In this document: piece after piece, positions 24,076-36,050 of the stretch
Layout: the number at the start of each line of letters is the position of its first letter
Numbering within the stretch: position 1 is the first letter of the stretch
Assembly: GCA_947069175.1 (NCBI GenBank)
Contig: CAMTDV010000030.1
Span: 102,262,411-102,326,410, forward strand
Origin: Scalesia atractyloides
Taxonomy: Eukaryota; Streptophyta; Magnoliopsida; Asterales; Asteraceae
Direction of reading: 5' to 3'
DNA: 64,000 nucleotides
Position numbers and translations under genes: made by a program
The notes under the pieces: model-generated
What the model was told of the DNA's origin: nothing
What the model saw: only the letters and a program-made list of their open reading frames with translations
The model's database searches: none

Positions 24076-25545
24076 TAAAGATTTAAATTTAAATTAATCC
24101 CGGCTAATAGGTCAAAATCATGGATTACGAAACCGATGTGAAGGTGAGTGGAAAAAAATAAAAATAAAAATTGCATATGGAGGAATGCAGGAAGGAATAT
24201 AGAAGTACGAGAGTGAAGAAGAGAGGAAGCAAGGTACATGTTGCGGGCCGTACATTGTACCCTACGAAAATGCCACGTGGGCCACATTTATGATTTGTCC
24301 AGAACAACACCAATGATTAAAGGTAGAGCAGTTGTTGGGTAATATGCTTCTTTGCTATGAAATTTATTAATTCAACAACCAAAGACCAAAAAGTATGAAT
24401 GTGCACAACCTCAACCACTACAAATATATCTCACCAAAATAATATCATTAGATTAAACCTTGATCTCACCATTAATCCATATCTTTGTCTAAAAGTTGTA
24501 ATTAATTTCTAAATGTCACTTTATTTGCACTCTTATATTCTTTTTATTTGATCCCAGTTAAAACAACTTAGTATGACCGGAGTGAGGTAACAGAACTCTC
24601 CAATTTGAAGAGTGCGATAGCCTAATACAAGAAAGTTGACGTTCCAAAAAAAGTAATTTTTTTTATCCTCTAGTTGTATTCATTCTATATAAACTCAAAA
24701 TTTTAATTTGATAACAAGAAAAAAGATTTAAAGCACTAACCTTAGAAATTGGATACGAAAGTCATGGGTAAAAATTCGAATACATGCAATTATAAATAAA
24801 AATTATTACATATACAAAGAAGTCAAACAATTATTTACACGGTGCCTTTAAAACATAAAGTGTCTTTAAAACATAATTTCTTAAAATAACCGTCAAATTT
24901 CATAAAATATACGACCATAAAAATAGTTTCAAGCGACGATGAAAGTTAGTAATATACAAAGTTTATTAGTGTTGTCCTATGATTGAATTTTGATCTCATG
25001 TATTTTGTTTGCGTTTTATATGATGAGTTACCCATAAAAAAGTTTGATTTTAAGTCATGCTACATAAAAATGGTTGATAGTATATTCTCATGTATTTATG
25101 TCTAAGTATTGACATATCGTATGAATAAGAAAGTAAAACATAACAAAACATATTAAGAGTGTAGATGAAGATATATACACATACGTATATGTATACATAG
25201 ACGGGTTTCAATACAAAGTTATATTGTATATATAGTTTTATCAACATTTGTAAGTAGTGTTAAGCATTATCTATAAAAGAGAGAAAGAAATTGAATTATG
25301 GCATTATGCTATCATTAAGCCACTTAAAAGAACATGTATGTCCGTTTGAACACTTTGATTTTAGGTAAGAAGCCTTATGTTTATAGAAGGGGGCCCAAGT
25401 TTCTAATATTCTAAGTTATGTGAATAGACCGTCCTCCTATCCTCACAAATCGCATATTAGCTGGAGTATCTTTGGGGAAATCATCATGAAGTGAACTAGC
25501 CAATAACATACAAACTAAATGCAATTTATTATATTGTGAGATTTT
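24076..25545. other. Intergenic, nothing recognised
   Basis: No supported gene. The phrase AGGTAAGAAGCCTTATGTTT at about 25364 also occurs at about 23647, a small dispersed duplication. Confidence 0.45.
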
Positions 25546-25676
25546 TAATCGCTCATTTGGTAGAGGCTCTTGTCTTTTGGTGAGAGGTCTCGGGTTCAAT
25601 CCCAAAAAATGTGATAATTTGATGTAATGTAGTAGTGATTAGGAGTTGTGTACCATTAGCCGTTCAAAAAAAAATT
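25546..25676 (+). mobile_element. tRNA-derived SINE
   Basis: About 130 bp with an A-box-like CGCTCATTTGGTAGAGGCTC (about 25550), a B-box-like GGGTTCAATCCC (25592-25603), a short tRNA-unrelated body and a tail CCGTTCAAAAAAAAA. This is the layout of pol III-transcribed plant SINEs, and the GTTCAAAA tail is shared with the larger SINE at 55.5 kb. The acceptor stem cannot fold, so it is not a tRNA gene. Confidence 0.7.
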
Positions 25677-26885
25677 TAAAACTGCATTCCATTTGATCAA
25701 GTTACACCCAACTCAACTCGAAAACAACAAGAAACAACAACACAAGCCTAGCCACAATCGGGGTCTTTGACTCGGACGTCATGATGATTTGGATCTCGTA
25801 GCATTGGTCTCGTGTATTCTGAAGTGTAATGCAAATGTACGTGTAAAAGAAAGGTAAGGAACTAAGACTTACGGCATAACCGAATTCGACACGAGCCCAA
25901 CACGAAATGATTTCGATAGAACTCAAGACGTATACCGACCCCAAAGCGTATTTTAAGTCGTTCGCAGATGGGAAGGAAATAAGCAAGAGAAGCAAACACA
26001 AACGACAAACTCCCGTACTTGACACGAGCCCAGACATGGCCTGGGTTCCCAGTCTTGACTAAGGCACAGTCGCACCTACAAGCCTGTCTTCACAAAGTCT
26101 TGAACGTGTATTGATCTCAAAACGTAACTAAGATACGAGGGGAGTAGTGAATCTCAATAATTAGAGAACTAGTAGTTCTTTAAACTTATCTATATTTTAG
26201 AGATGTTGATAAAGAGTACAAATGGAAGAACATTTAATTTTTTTTTCTATTTTTTTGAGAAAGGAACTAAATAGAGAACCTGATATAAATGCCCTTACAC
26301 CCACAATGGTATACAATTTCAAACTGCCACTTGATATCTCAGATTTGAAAAAAAATCTAAAAAACTTTCATTTTTCCTCTAACCCAAACCATTCTAAATC
26401 TTTATATCACACTTTGCTTTTATATAAAAGTAATATTTAAAAAATTCACACTTTTCTTTTATATAAAAATAATAATTTAAAGAAATTGTTTGTGTGTGTG
26501 ATCCCCACCATGTTGATATGAAAGATCAGTATGTGAAAAGCACCGGTTTAGAATTCCAAACCTCTCCAACGTTACAAGATAGTTTGAAATTTCGAACCAT
26601 GCCATATATATATATATATATATACCATTAGAGGTGCTCTTAGGGTTATGCCCCTATACTCATAAAGAACCCTGTAATATATAATTTTCAAACTCATATA
26701 AGTTCACAATAGGGCACATAACATTTTGTTGAATCAACGAATTTATTTCCATTCAAAAGAAAATAAATACAGATGAAAAATAGCACAAAACTACTCCACA
26801 TAAAGTTACTTACTAACCGATTAATTATTTTTTAAAATAAGTATTTTATATAAGAGCTAGCCAAAATGTAAGTTTCCAACATACC
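25677..26885. other. Intergenic, nothing recognised
   Basis: A minus-strand ORF of 111 codons (25702-26037) has a hydrophobic start but no recognisable family. The surroundings show no promoter or splice structure that I can defend. An (AT)n tract lies at 26605-26623. Confidence 0.4.
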
Positions 26886-26889
26886 ACAT

Positions 26890-27178
26890 TATTAGGGCAC
26901 CTGGGGTGCCGCGTTATGGAGCAACGATCACTCGTGGAGTAGCGTAAAACACCGCCGCCACTTAATTCCATACTCGTGGTAGCCACAATGCGTGAAAAGT
27001 TGCAGAATGTAAGGAAAATTGTTGGGTTGTGACGGAAATTATTGGGAGTGGTGAGTGATGGACATTTCCACTAAAATCGATCACTAGTAATGGAATAAAG
27101 CTCGATGACGTGACAGAACCTGATTGGATGTTAGAGTGATGGAATTCATCACTAGTGGAGCGCCCCTACCCCATTTAG
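26890..27178. mobile_element. GC-rich MITE related to the SKIP intron element
   Basis: It ends GAGCGCCCCTACCCC and shares interior phrases (GGTTGTGA, GAAATT-TTGG, GTGGTGAGTGATGG) with the element at 18371-18547. It is distinctly more GC-rich than its flanks. Non-coding. The left boundary is uncertain. Confidence 0.45.
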
Positions 27179-27564
27179 CATTTGACGGAAACTTTAGCAA
27201 CAAAACAACTATTATACAACCTTAATAGTAACAATACTGAAATTTGTAGACTTTCTTTTTCTAGGAGCTTTTTTGTCTTTCAACTACACGTGTATCGTGT
27301 TACAAACTACAAACCAAATTTTATGGAAATGGTCATGGTATATATGATTTTCATAATAAAGTTATGATAAGTGTTTCAAATGCATAATGAATAAATGTAC
27401 CAAACGCATTGAAATTAGTCAAACACCAAACCACTGTCCGTGAAAATCAGTAAAGATAAATTTATTTTAAATAAATATTTTCATTTTAATTCTTTATTTT
27501 GTTTCTATGATTGTGCATTTAAACATCTAACTATTGGTTATTAATTTAATGTGATTATTAAATT

Positions 27565-27808
27565 ACGTACTAAATCAAATGATGCATATATTATTCTTAA
27601 GAAAAACATATACATTTCTATTTTTTCACACATATTTTGCTAATACAATACTTACAAAATCAAATGATGCATTATTCTTAAAAAAACATATACATTTCTA
27701 TTTTTTTACAAATTTTGGCCAATACAATACGTACTAAATCAAATGATGCATTATTCTTAAGAAAAGCATATACATTTCTATTTTTTAACAAATTTTGGCC
27801 AATACAAA
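27565..27808 (+). repeat. Three-copy ~80-bp tandem repeat
   Basis: Three units of about 75-88 bp each carry AAATCAAATGATGCAT, ATTATTCTTAA, ACATATACATTTCTATTTTT and a C/GCCAATACAA end. Copies two and three are closest; the first has a few extra bases. Confidence 0.75.
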
Positions 27809-27809
27809 T

Positions 27810-28240
27810 AAGTAAATAACCATTTCTTTAATCATGGAAACTTTATATTATTCTTTTTCATGTGATACGAACACTTCAAATTTGTGTACTAATAATGGAA
27901 GTGAGTGTCCTTTTTAGTCAACAAAATCAAGTCAATTTTATGTGATTTCCTATTTCAGTTGGGACACATGTAATAGTAGATTATTTGCTTCAAAAAAAAG
28001 TAGATTTGTAAAAGATCTAAACATTAGAGTTCATCATCCCATGTTATTTGAAATCTATTTGCAAAGCATATGTATTCGTGAAAATGTTGCTATAGGCTAA
28101 TATGGTGTTGTTATTGGACCAGGGGCAGATCTACTAAGGGCCAGGAGGTGTTGCGGATACCCTTTAACATTTTTGGTGAAATGCAAAAAACCCTTAAATC
28201 TATGGTAAATGAAATTCTATGTTTTGTAAATGTACAATAA
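27810..28240. other. Intergenic, possible hAT left end
   Basis: No gene. At about 28121 the sequence CAGGGGCAGATCTACTAAGG resembles the hAT-type ends at 55785 and 60368, but a matching right end was not found. Confidence 0.3.
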
Positions 28241-28269
28241 AATAACAATTTTAGGACACTCTTTAAGTT

Positions 28270-28660
28270 TTTTTCTGGGTCTATATCAAGGCTCACCTAG
28301 GCGCGCGTCTAGACCCACTTTTCAAGCTCATCCCAGCCTTCTCGTTTCGCTCCAAAAGCCTAACTTCCAGGCCCTCGGGCGCATTTTCAGGCCAAATTCC
28401 AACGAAATTCCGGTAAAAAATCGTTTGAACAGGTTTAAACATGTCTGAAACAATTATAAGAATCCTAAACAAGTCTGGAAACAATCTAAACTAGCCTTAA
28501 AGAAGCCTAAAACATGTCTAAAATTCATAAAAGTTGTATTTTTATATTAAACGACTCGCCTAATAAAGTCCTCGCTTTTTAAGCGCCTTGCATTGAGACC
28601 CAAGGCTCAATCTTTGCGCCTTGAGTGTGCGTTGCGCCTTTGACAACTATGGGTCTACCA
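28270..28660. mobile_element. GCGCCTTGAG-type repeat element
   Basis: It starts near AAGGCTCACCTAGGCGCGCG and ends near GCGTTGCGCCTTTGACAAC, with repeated AAGGCGC/GCGCCTT words and an AT-rich centre. The 18700-18985 segment in the SKIP intron is related by the same words. Non-coding, class unknown. Confidence 0.4.
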
Positions 28661-29430
28661 TTAATAGTTAGGAATGTTTTTATCATGTTTGGGTCGAATT
28701 TTGGTAATTCCATATCTATACATAGTTGTATAGCGTATACCTGTTGAGTAGGGTCACTCAACCTTTCTAGGGACCCAAAGCGGCATCGGAAATTGGGTGA
28801 CAGGACCAAAATCAAATAATCGAAAAGTGATGTGGGGCTTTAGAACATAATCAAGAAAATTGGGCTCCTTAAATGTTGGTGTCATAAGCAACATCTTATT
28901 TTTTATACTGTTGAGCCACTCTGGTTGTTGGATACCTAACTTCTTATAAATGCAAAACTACTTTAACTAAATTCATATTGAGTCTTGCAATGAAAACGCA
29001 TACTTTATATTATTTAAGACTTTCGGTGTTTGTAGTTTTATATCGTGCTTATTATTGGTTGTTGAGAGTTTTATCTAATTCAATGCCTGAGGCTTCCGTA
29101 AGTATGGGATCCGATGTTATTAAGCCAATTTGGCCTGATTACACATACTTACCTTGCATTTACGTACGAGTTTGTTTTATGGCTCGAACCATTATCATTC
29201 AGGTCATATGATACAAACCTTATCATTGCTTCAAAGTCCGTCTTTTGTGGTTTTATTTTAAATCCAAGCAATCATTTAAACACACTCCAAACGCCACAAT
29301 CATATGTTATTAAAAGTTATTTATTTTAAGAGATGATTAGACTCCAATTTAATGTAGTCGAAAATAATGTTTGCATTTATAATTCATATCAACTAAATTA
29401 ATTACATTACCGGTTTCTTTTCCTTTCATA
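28661..29430. other. Intergenic upstream of the DUF761 gene
   Basis: No supported gene. ORFs near 28978-29329 are short and show no domain. The distal part is probably the upstream regulatory region of the DUF761 gene. Confidence 0.4.
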
Positions 29431-29433
29431 AAC

Positions 29434-29536
29434 CCTATATATACATACACCCCATCTATATCTACTTCCAACCACACACACACACCCTCCTCTCTCTCTC
29501 TCTAACCCTCTCTCTCTCAATACTCTCTCTCTAAAA
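29434..29536 (+). promoter_or_regulatory. Core promoter and CT-rich 5'UTR of DUF761 gene
   Basis: A TATA box (CTATATATAC, 29435-29444) lies about 95 bp before the ATG. It is followed by ACACACAC and a long CTCTCTCT leader (about 29485-29532). Y-patch/CT-rich leaders of this type are common in plant genes. Initiation near 29470 would give a leader of about 65 bp. Confidence 0.7.
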
Positions 29537-30160
29537 ATGGCCAAGAAGCTTTGGGCAATAATAAGAGCAATCCTCTACATGCTAAAAAAGGGTTCAAAAA
29601 ACATCCCATGGTTTGAACTCCACATGCTACTAAAAAGAACCACCAAGATCGCCGGAAAAGCCATCGGAAACATACTTCTTGACCACCAAACACTCACCTG
29701 CCGCCCCAACAGCATCCACAACACCGTCGTTGCTCCACTGGTATACGAGTTCAGTTGCAGCAACACCCCACTATTCCACCATAAACGTAAACACAACAAC
29801 AAACGCTCACATTATCCACATCATTCACAGTATTCACATAGCAACCATGAACTCACTGTTAATAATGTCAAAAAAGTGTTTGACATTTTGAACAGTTATG
29901 AGCCCGACCCGGAGAAGTCTCCAATGACACTTTTGGGATTCGGAGAGTCTCCGAATGTCCGGCAGCTTCGAGTGACGGATTCGCCTTTCCCGGAGGATAA
30001 TAACATGGAGGAGGAGGAGGAGGATGTTATTCAGGTGGATATGAAGGCTGAGGAGTTTATTAAGAATTTTTATAAAGAATTGTTGCAGCAGAAGAAACGA
30101 GCCGCGGTTGAGCCGCCGTCTCCGTTGGATTGTTACCGGAAATGGGGTCAAGTCCGGTGA
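29537..30160 (+). CDS. DUF761 family protein
   Basis: Intact, intronless 207-residue ORF in a good plant start context (AAAAATGGCC). The C-terminal block from about residue 167, VDMKAEEFIKNFYKELLQQK, is the DUF761 signature found in plant proteins annotated as cotton-fibre-expressed or Avr9/Cf-9 rapidly elicited (ACRE146-like). The N terminus (residues 1-55) is basic with an amphipathic stretch and WFELHMLLKRTTKIAGKAIG. The middle is His/Asn-rich, then acidic with a run of Glu. No enzyme motif is visible and the biochemical role of the family is not established. Unlike its neighbours this gene has no frame break. Family membership is firm; function is open. Confidence 0.88.
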   Translation: MAKKLWAIIRAILYMLKKGSKNIPWFELHMLLKRTTKIAGKAIGNILLDHQTLTCRPNSIHNTVVAPLVYEFSCSNTPLFHHKRKHNNKRSHYPHHSQYSHSNHELTVNNVKKVFDILNSYEPDPEKSPMTLLGFGESPNVRQLRVTDSPFPEDNNMEEEEEDVIQVDMKAEEFIKNFYKELLQQKKRAAVEPPSPLDCYRKWGQVR

Positions 30161-30416
30161 GGTTTTTTGGTTGTAGGTTAAGTTCTATCACTTTTATGTT
30201 ATGTTTCACATTTTGTTTTTGTTTTATGAGTTTATGTTATAAATAATGGAAGTTTTGGTTTTCTTTTGGGTTAAATTGTTGTAGATTTGTGTATTTATGT
30301 ATCATTATATGCCTATTATAGTTAAGAATGTTGTTGTTATAAACCTTCTAGCCAATGCTATTTTATCATTTTGGAATCATGGAATGACATCTAAATTGAC
30401 CGGTTAAAGAATATAA

Positions 30417-30665
30417 TGGGGTTGTTTGACAATTCTGAATGGGTAAATGTTAAATCAGTCGGAGGTCTGAACCATTAAGAGTCAGTATCCAATTCAGATA
30501 AGATGTCTTAACTATTATTTAGACTCAGTATAATGCTTAATCATTCAGAGGCAAATGTCTAAACCATTCAGTCATTTACTCGTGAAACAGTCTAAACCAT
30601 CAAGTGTTGAACCAGTAAGAGATCTAAATCATTAAGAGTTCATTAATGGCTGAAACAAACATCCC
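30417..30665 (+). mobile_element. hAT-like MITE, AACCATTAAGAG family, copy 1
   Basis: It begins GGGGTTGTTTGACAAT and ends CTGAAACAAACATCCCC. The interior is built from TCTAAACCATT / AATGGTTCAGA-like words. A second copy in inverse orientation lies at 37893-38108. Non-coding; the target duplication is unclear. Confidence 0.55.
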
Positions 30666-31442
30666 CGTAATTATCCAATGCATAAGTAAATGTCTTTCAA
30701 AAATGGTGTCATATGTTTTATATTATACATGAAAATAAGTATCGGATATTATATAAAACATATAGAATCTCTAGTGTTACGTGACGCTGAACCCTTTATG
30801 TAATCTTCACACCGGACATTTGTATATAAGTCCGGAGATGAGTGTGTGTGTTTGTTTGTGTGAATCTTCTACATTTAGATGTTCATTACTTTTGTTTGGC
30901 GTGCTGTCTTTAAGATGGTTGTTTTCCATGGTAGTTATAGTTGTCAAAAGGTTGTTGGGAAGCCATTTCTTACCACTTGCATTACTTTATGAAATCTGAT
31001 CAGTAGTTAATCCCATTTTTGTATATTTTCTATAAGAAAAAACAATAATATGTCACAAGGTTTTTAGAAGCTCGATGTATTAAATTTATACTAATAATAT
31101 TTATGTGTATGTTTTTATGTTATTTTACGACTTCGTTTAACTTTTTTTTCAACGGACGTGTCATACGTTTATAATAAATTGCATGAGTAGTTTAAAAGTT
31201 TTATTGATACAATAAAGTAAAATATTGTGGAGAAACCTAAAGTATTATTTGAGTTAATTTTATGCTTTGAATTCCTCGTTTGTTTGAAATACTTTATTAT
31301 TATTTTTTTGTATAAGAAGAGAAAAAATGAAAAATTGGGACTCTTGCAAGATATCATTACAAAACAATAGGTAAGAAAGTTATGTGTTAATCCATTATTT
31401 TTCTTCCTGTGAATGTTTTCTAATAACTCTTGTATTAAAATG
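30666..31442. other. Intergenic, nothing recognised
   Basis: No supported gene; AT-rich with short ORFs only. Confidence 0.45.
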
Positions 31443-31451
31443 TCTAATTAA

Positions 31452-31984
31452 GGCAAATTGGAAATAAATAATCCCATCTTTTTAACCTTGGCCGATAATA
31501 ATCCTAAGTCAGTTACTAGCCGATAATAATCTGAACTCCGTCAATTTTTTTTTGTAAAATAGTCTGCCGTTAAAATTGCTTAATGGAGTTAAGTTTTTTT
31601 TTCGAATTACAAACCGATGTTTTAGGGCTTTTGATCAGAACGAGGATATAGTCGATTGATGTAAAACTTACCTCGGAATTTTACTCGAAATGGCTTGATT
31701 TTTGTTAATTAAAATTTAAACATCCAAATTGAAGCATCGTTTTCATGGGTGGGGGCAATATTTCGAGGTAAGTTTTATATCAATCGACTATATCCTCTAT
31801 CTGATCAAAAGCCCTAAAACATCTGTTTGTAACTCGGGAAAAAACTTAACTCTGTTAAGCAATTTTAACGGCAAACTATTTTACAAAAAAAATTGACCAG
31901 TTCAGATTATTATTGGCTAATAACTGACTTGAGATTATTATCAGCCAAATTGAGATAGTTGGCATTATTTATTTCCAATTTGAC
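31452..31984. mobile_element. Foldback MULE-type MITE, 533 bp
   Basis: Two inverted arms of about 240 bp start GGCAAATTGGAAATAAATAA on the left and, complementary, end TTATTTATTTCCAATTTGAC. The exact 9-bp sequence TCTAATTAA flanks both sides (31443-31451 and 31985-31993), which fits a Mutator-like insertion. The arms share GCCGATAATAATC, GCTTAA and ATCGACTATATCCTC words. No coding capacity. Confidence 0.8.
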
Positions 31985-31993
31985 TCTAATTAA

Positions 31994-34900
31994 TCAACAT
32001 ATTTTTCTAAGACATAAACTAAAAAAATTAAATAGTTATGCAGGTTTACGGGTCAACCCGTTTATATATGGGGCAACCCAAACCCGACCTGTGTTTAACA
32101 CGTATCAACTTGAACCCGACCTTTTTTTTAAACATGTCATGCTAGTTAACCCAAACCTGTTTTTTCTCGTGTCGTATTCGGGTCGGATTGAGGTTCCGAT
32201 CATGTCAAGAATTGTCACCCTTATTTTTACTTACACTACTATTTTAACTAATTAATATAATAATAATAATAGGCTAAAATAATGATATTCATAACCTGTA
32301 ACAAATAAAGTAAATAAAATTAATAAAATTTTGTATGCCACTAATTAAATAATATAAGGGGTTATTATCGTAGGGTTGTGGTATGTTTTAAGTATTGAAT
32401 ATATGTTTCTTGTAAATCTTACAAATTTAATAAACTATTCTAGTTATCATGGCCTGCATTATATTTTATTCTTCAAAATCATGATAAAATCGTATAATTT
32501 GATTTTTAAATTTTGTACCATAGAGAAAGAAAGAAAGATTCATTCATTTATATATTGTAGCATAGAGAACGAGAGCAAGATTCATGCAAAACAATACGAG
32601 TCTCTTTGGAATGAAGTAGTGAAATATACAAGTAAATAAAATGGACACATGAATAAAATAAATCATTACCATTTTATTCTCTTGTTTGGTTACCATATGA
32701 GAATGAAATATGAAGTAATGAAATAAACGAGTAAACAAAATTGACAAAAGAATGAAATGAATCATCATCATTCGTTCTCTTGTTTGATTACCATATAGGC
32801 AGGAAAAGACAAGTAATAAAATTGGTGGTGGGCGGCAATGGTGGGAGGTAGTGGCAGGTAGCAACGACGAGGACGAACGCAGCGTGCAATGGTGGTGGCG
32901 GTGGTGGTTGGTGATAGATGGTGGGTGGTGACGGCGACGCGTAGTGGTGCTAGGTAGGCAGTGGAAGGAGGGTGATGATGATGATGATGAATAGAATGAA
33001 AAAAAAACAGGGGAATGGATAAAATGATTTTATGATGTTTAAAATGAATGATGCTTGTGTAATAGGGATCTCATTCTATTAACTAACTAAATACTTTTTT
33101 TTCATTCCTGTACAATAGTCGATTCTATTCCTAAATACTTACCTATATATTACTAGAACACACTTAACAACATAAGCTGATATTTTAATTCTTATAAAAA
33201 CTAGCAATGTTTATTGTTATTCTTTTAAAAAGATGACAGAGTTCTTTCCTTCTTCTTTTTGCGTGTGTTAAGCTACATGTGTAAATCGTATATAGGTTAT
33301 ATTATCTATATATGTGTAATTATATGATAAAAACTAAAATATACATATGAATAAATTAGTTTGAGTTTTTCTTTGTACACAATCAACATGCATGTATGTA
33401 AGAAAAATAAAATCTGAAAATATAAAGCATTCTTTAAAAAAATGTAACGGTTTAGGTTTAAGTTATCTTTTATTCTTGCAATAACTTTGTGAACAAAACT
33501 TAAATATGATTGCATAATTGCTATTTTTATTGTTGTTTTACTTTGGAAATCAAGGGACCGGATCAAAAGCAAACGAAATAATACTTCATATGGCTGATTT
33601 GATTTGGTCTAACTTTCAATTCATTCTTTTGAATTATTAAGTGACATTTTAAACTCTACACAAAGCCTACTTGTGTCATATGTGATATGTGTCTTGGTAA
33701 AATAAATTATTTTTGGAAGATTTCGCAAAATCCCAATTAAAAAAAGATTATATGGCATAAGAAAACACTAGACATATTTATTTTGATTCTATGAAATTGA
33801 ATCCTGTCATCTTCAATGGGTATAATATGATTAACCAATAATGGTATACGCACATTATTATTTAATATTCTTTTCGACTTGGACATCTCATTTGTATAAG
33901 TATTACTATTTTAGACAACAATCTACGTGTCCGATTTGATTACATGTCATTTTTGTAACCATTACTTTTTTAAACAACGTGTGCAAACTGATTTCTTAAG
34001 TCAAATATCTTGTAAGTTTATTATATAATATAATTAGTGTACTTGTTAATTAAAGAATTTTTTTTCTCTCATATAATTATTAAATACTATTTATGTGACT
34101 TGTGAGACTATTTCACGTATTTGTGATATTTCATATAAATGTTTTGAAACAAATGAACTTATAAAGTTTTTACTTTTATATATGTATATTTGAATTTTTG
34201 TATGGATATCTAGCTACTTTTTGTTTATCTAATTTGTTTTCTTAAACAGTTGTAAAGAATGTAAATTTCAAAACGCATATTACTAAAAAAATGGTCTTTA
34301 TAACGTAATTACTTCATATCATCCCAAAAGTCAATTGCTTTTACGATGATTTATGTAATACTGTGATGACAAATTTTATGATCATGTTAATTGTGTTTTC
34401 AAGAAACTGTAAGAAAACGAATGTGTGTTTACAATTATTTTAAAAAAATTTATTAGCATATATGTGTCTAATTCTAATAAAAATAAAACTAGTTATCCAT
34501 TTAATCGTTTATAGTCACTCACCGGAGGTTTGGAACCCTGAGTACAGTGTTCCGAGTGTAGTAGGAAAAGAGGTTGTACGTGAAAGCCGAAAGGTTACTC
34601 AGACTAAAGTGCTATTTCTAGGCCATTGGATCAGCAAGGCTGTGATTCAGATGGATCAAGTTATCCTACCTAATATACATTATTGTACATTAACCATTCT
34701 TGCAATTTTTTTAAAGACATGCACATGCAACTCAAAAGCTATATGATGTGAGAAACGTGGGTGGGTGCGTCGCAGCATGGGTGTGCCACGAGGGCAGTGG
34801 AGCCGTGGAGGCCTGTGGACACCACCCCCACAGAGTTGGTTCATGAATCACGTGGCCCCGGTCACGGCTACCACAAGGCCAATGTGTTTTTGGGGATGAT

Positions 34901-35240
34901 GATGGAGTGATGAAAAATCATCACCACACCCCATAGGTTGGTGAAAGAAGGGATGGTGATGTAGAAAATGGTTAGGAAGTGAAGGACCATCACCATACTC
35001 ATCAGCCTAACTGAGCAATCCGATCTTATTTCAAACTTAATTTGTTAGTTTGTTCTTAACTGATCTCTTAACCAAATTGATGATGTCATGATGTCGACAA
35101 TTTCAGGCTTAAGTATAATGATTTGAAAGTAACATAGAAAAAGAAACCCTTTCGAGGGAATAGGTTTTTTTTTTGAAAGATAACGCTACTTTTATAGACA
35201 ACCGACGAGAAGCTCAAATCGATCAACGACCGTCCCAGAT
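31994..35240. other. Intergenic, AT-rich; no gene
   Basis: Low-complexity GGGTCAACCCG/CCCGACC words occur near 32040-32220. A GGTGG/GATGATG-rich patch lies at 32820-32990. A GC-rich patch near 34745-34990 has phrases like the MITE at 26890. A segment around 34240-34510 is an old copy of 36950-37350. No coding region is supported. Confidence 0.4.
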
Positions 35241-35246
35241 ACAACC

Positions 35247-36050
35247 CTAAAGAACTTTTACATTTGAACTTTGAAAACTACGCCATTCCTCCCATGTTAT
35301 ATTTTTAAACTTTGTTCGATACACCACGCAATCATACGCCCTTTCTTTTATTTCCTCGATTAATCTCTGTTTGTTTATATTTCCTCCTTCGAATCTCTTC
35401 CTGTTTCTAGCTTTCCATATACTCCACATTGACAAAATATAAACCGCATGAATAATGTGCTTCATATTCTTTGAAGCATTCATCTCGTCGACGCTAAGCA
35501 ACTTCTCTACGACTGTTTGATGTGATTGTCCCCACGGCATTTCATCCAATTGTCCAAGTGCTGCCATACTTCCACCGCAAACTCACAATTCAGGAGAGCA
35601 TGGTCGGCTGACTCGGCATCGTGCTCACACATAACGCACCTATAATTTTGCACGAAGATACCCTTGAACCAACGCATCAGCCGTCGGAATTCGACGTGCC
35701 GCCTCTCTCCATAAGATAGGCAAGATTTTGAGTTGCAATCTTGTTCCAGCTAAATGTATTACCTGCCACATTCAGATCCAAACGATCCGTCAAAACCTGC
35801 TTCATCGATTTGACCGTGAAGCCAGCCCTGGTTCTTCTTTCCAGTACCACGTGTCGCTTGTTGTACCGATGTCTTGTTGCAACAGCAATTATTTAACTGC
35901 ACCATTTCATTCTTTTCTTCTTCTACTACACTGGGATCCTATTCCATATAAATCCCCATCCCGCCATACCCTCTCCCGTTGTGCTGCAACAATCTCCACC
36001 ACCATTTTACTAGCAAAGCCATGTTTAATTCCTTTATGCCCCCTACACCT
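35247..36050 (-). pseudogene. LINE reverse-transcriptase C-terminal relic
   Basis: Minus-strand remains of a plant non-LTR retrotransposon. Read downward from about 36000, fragments in shifting frames resemble the region after the reverse transcriptase: DTWYWK, FTVKSMKQVL and AGNTFSWNKIAT. Then a zf-RVT-like YRCVMCEHDAESADHALLNC lies near 35590-35660. The last stretch (35247-35567) stays open and carries the typical WSIWKARNRKRFEG and ITWEEWRSF tail. Frameshifts and stops show decay. The RT core, endonuclease and poly-A tail were not located. Confidence 0.7.

Noticed and set aside
25546..25676. Genuine tRNA gene at the A/B boxes
   Set aside because: The acceptor and anticodon stems do not fold and it ends in an A-rich tail, so a SINE is the better reading.
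25702..26037. 111-codon minus-strand ORF with hydrophobic N terminus
   Set aside because: Looks like a possible secreted protein start, but no family, no conserved pattern and no promoter or splice support; likely chance.
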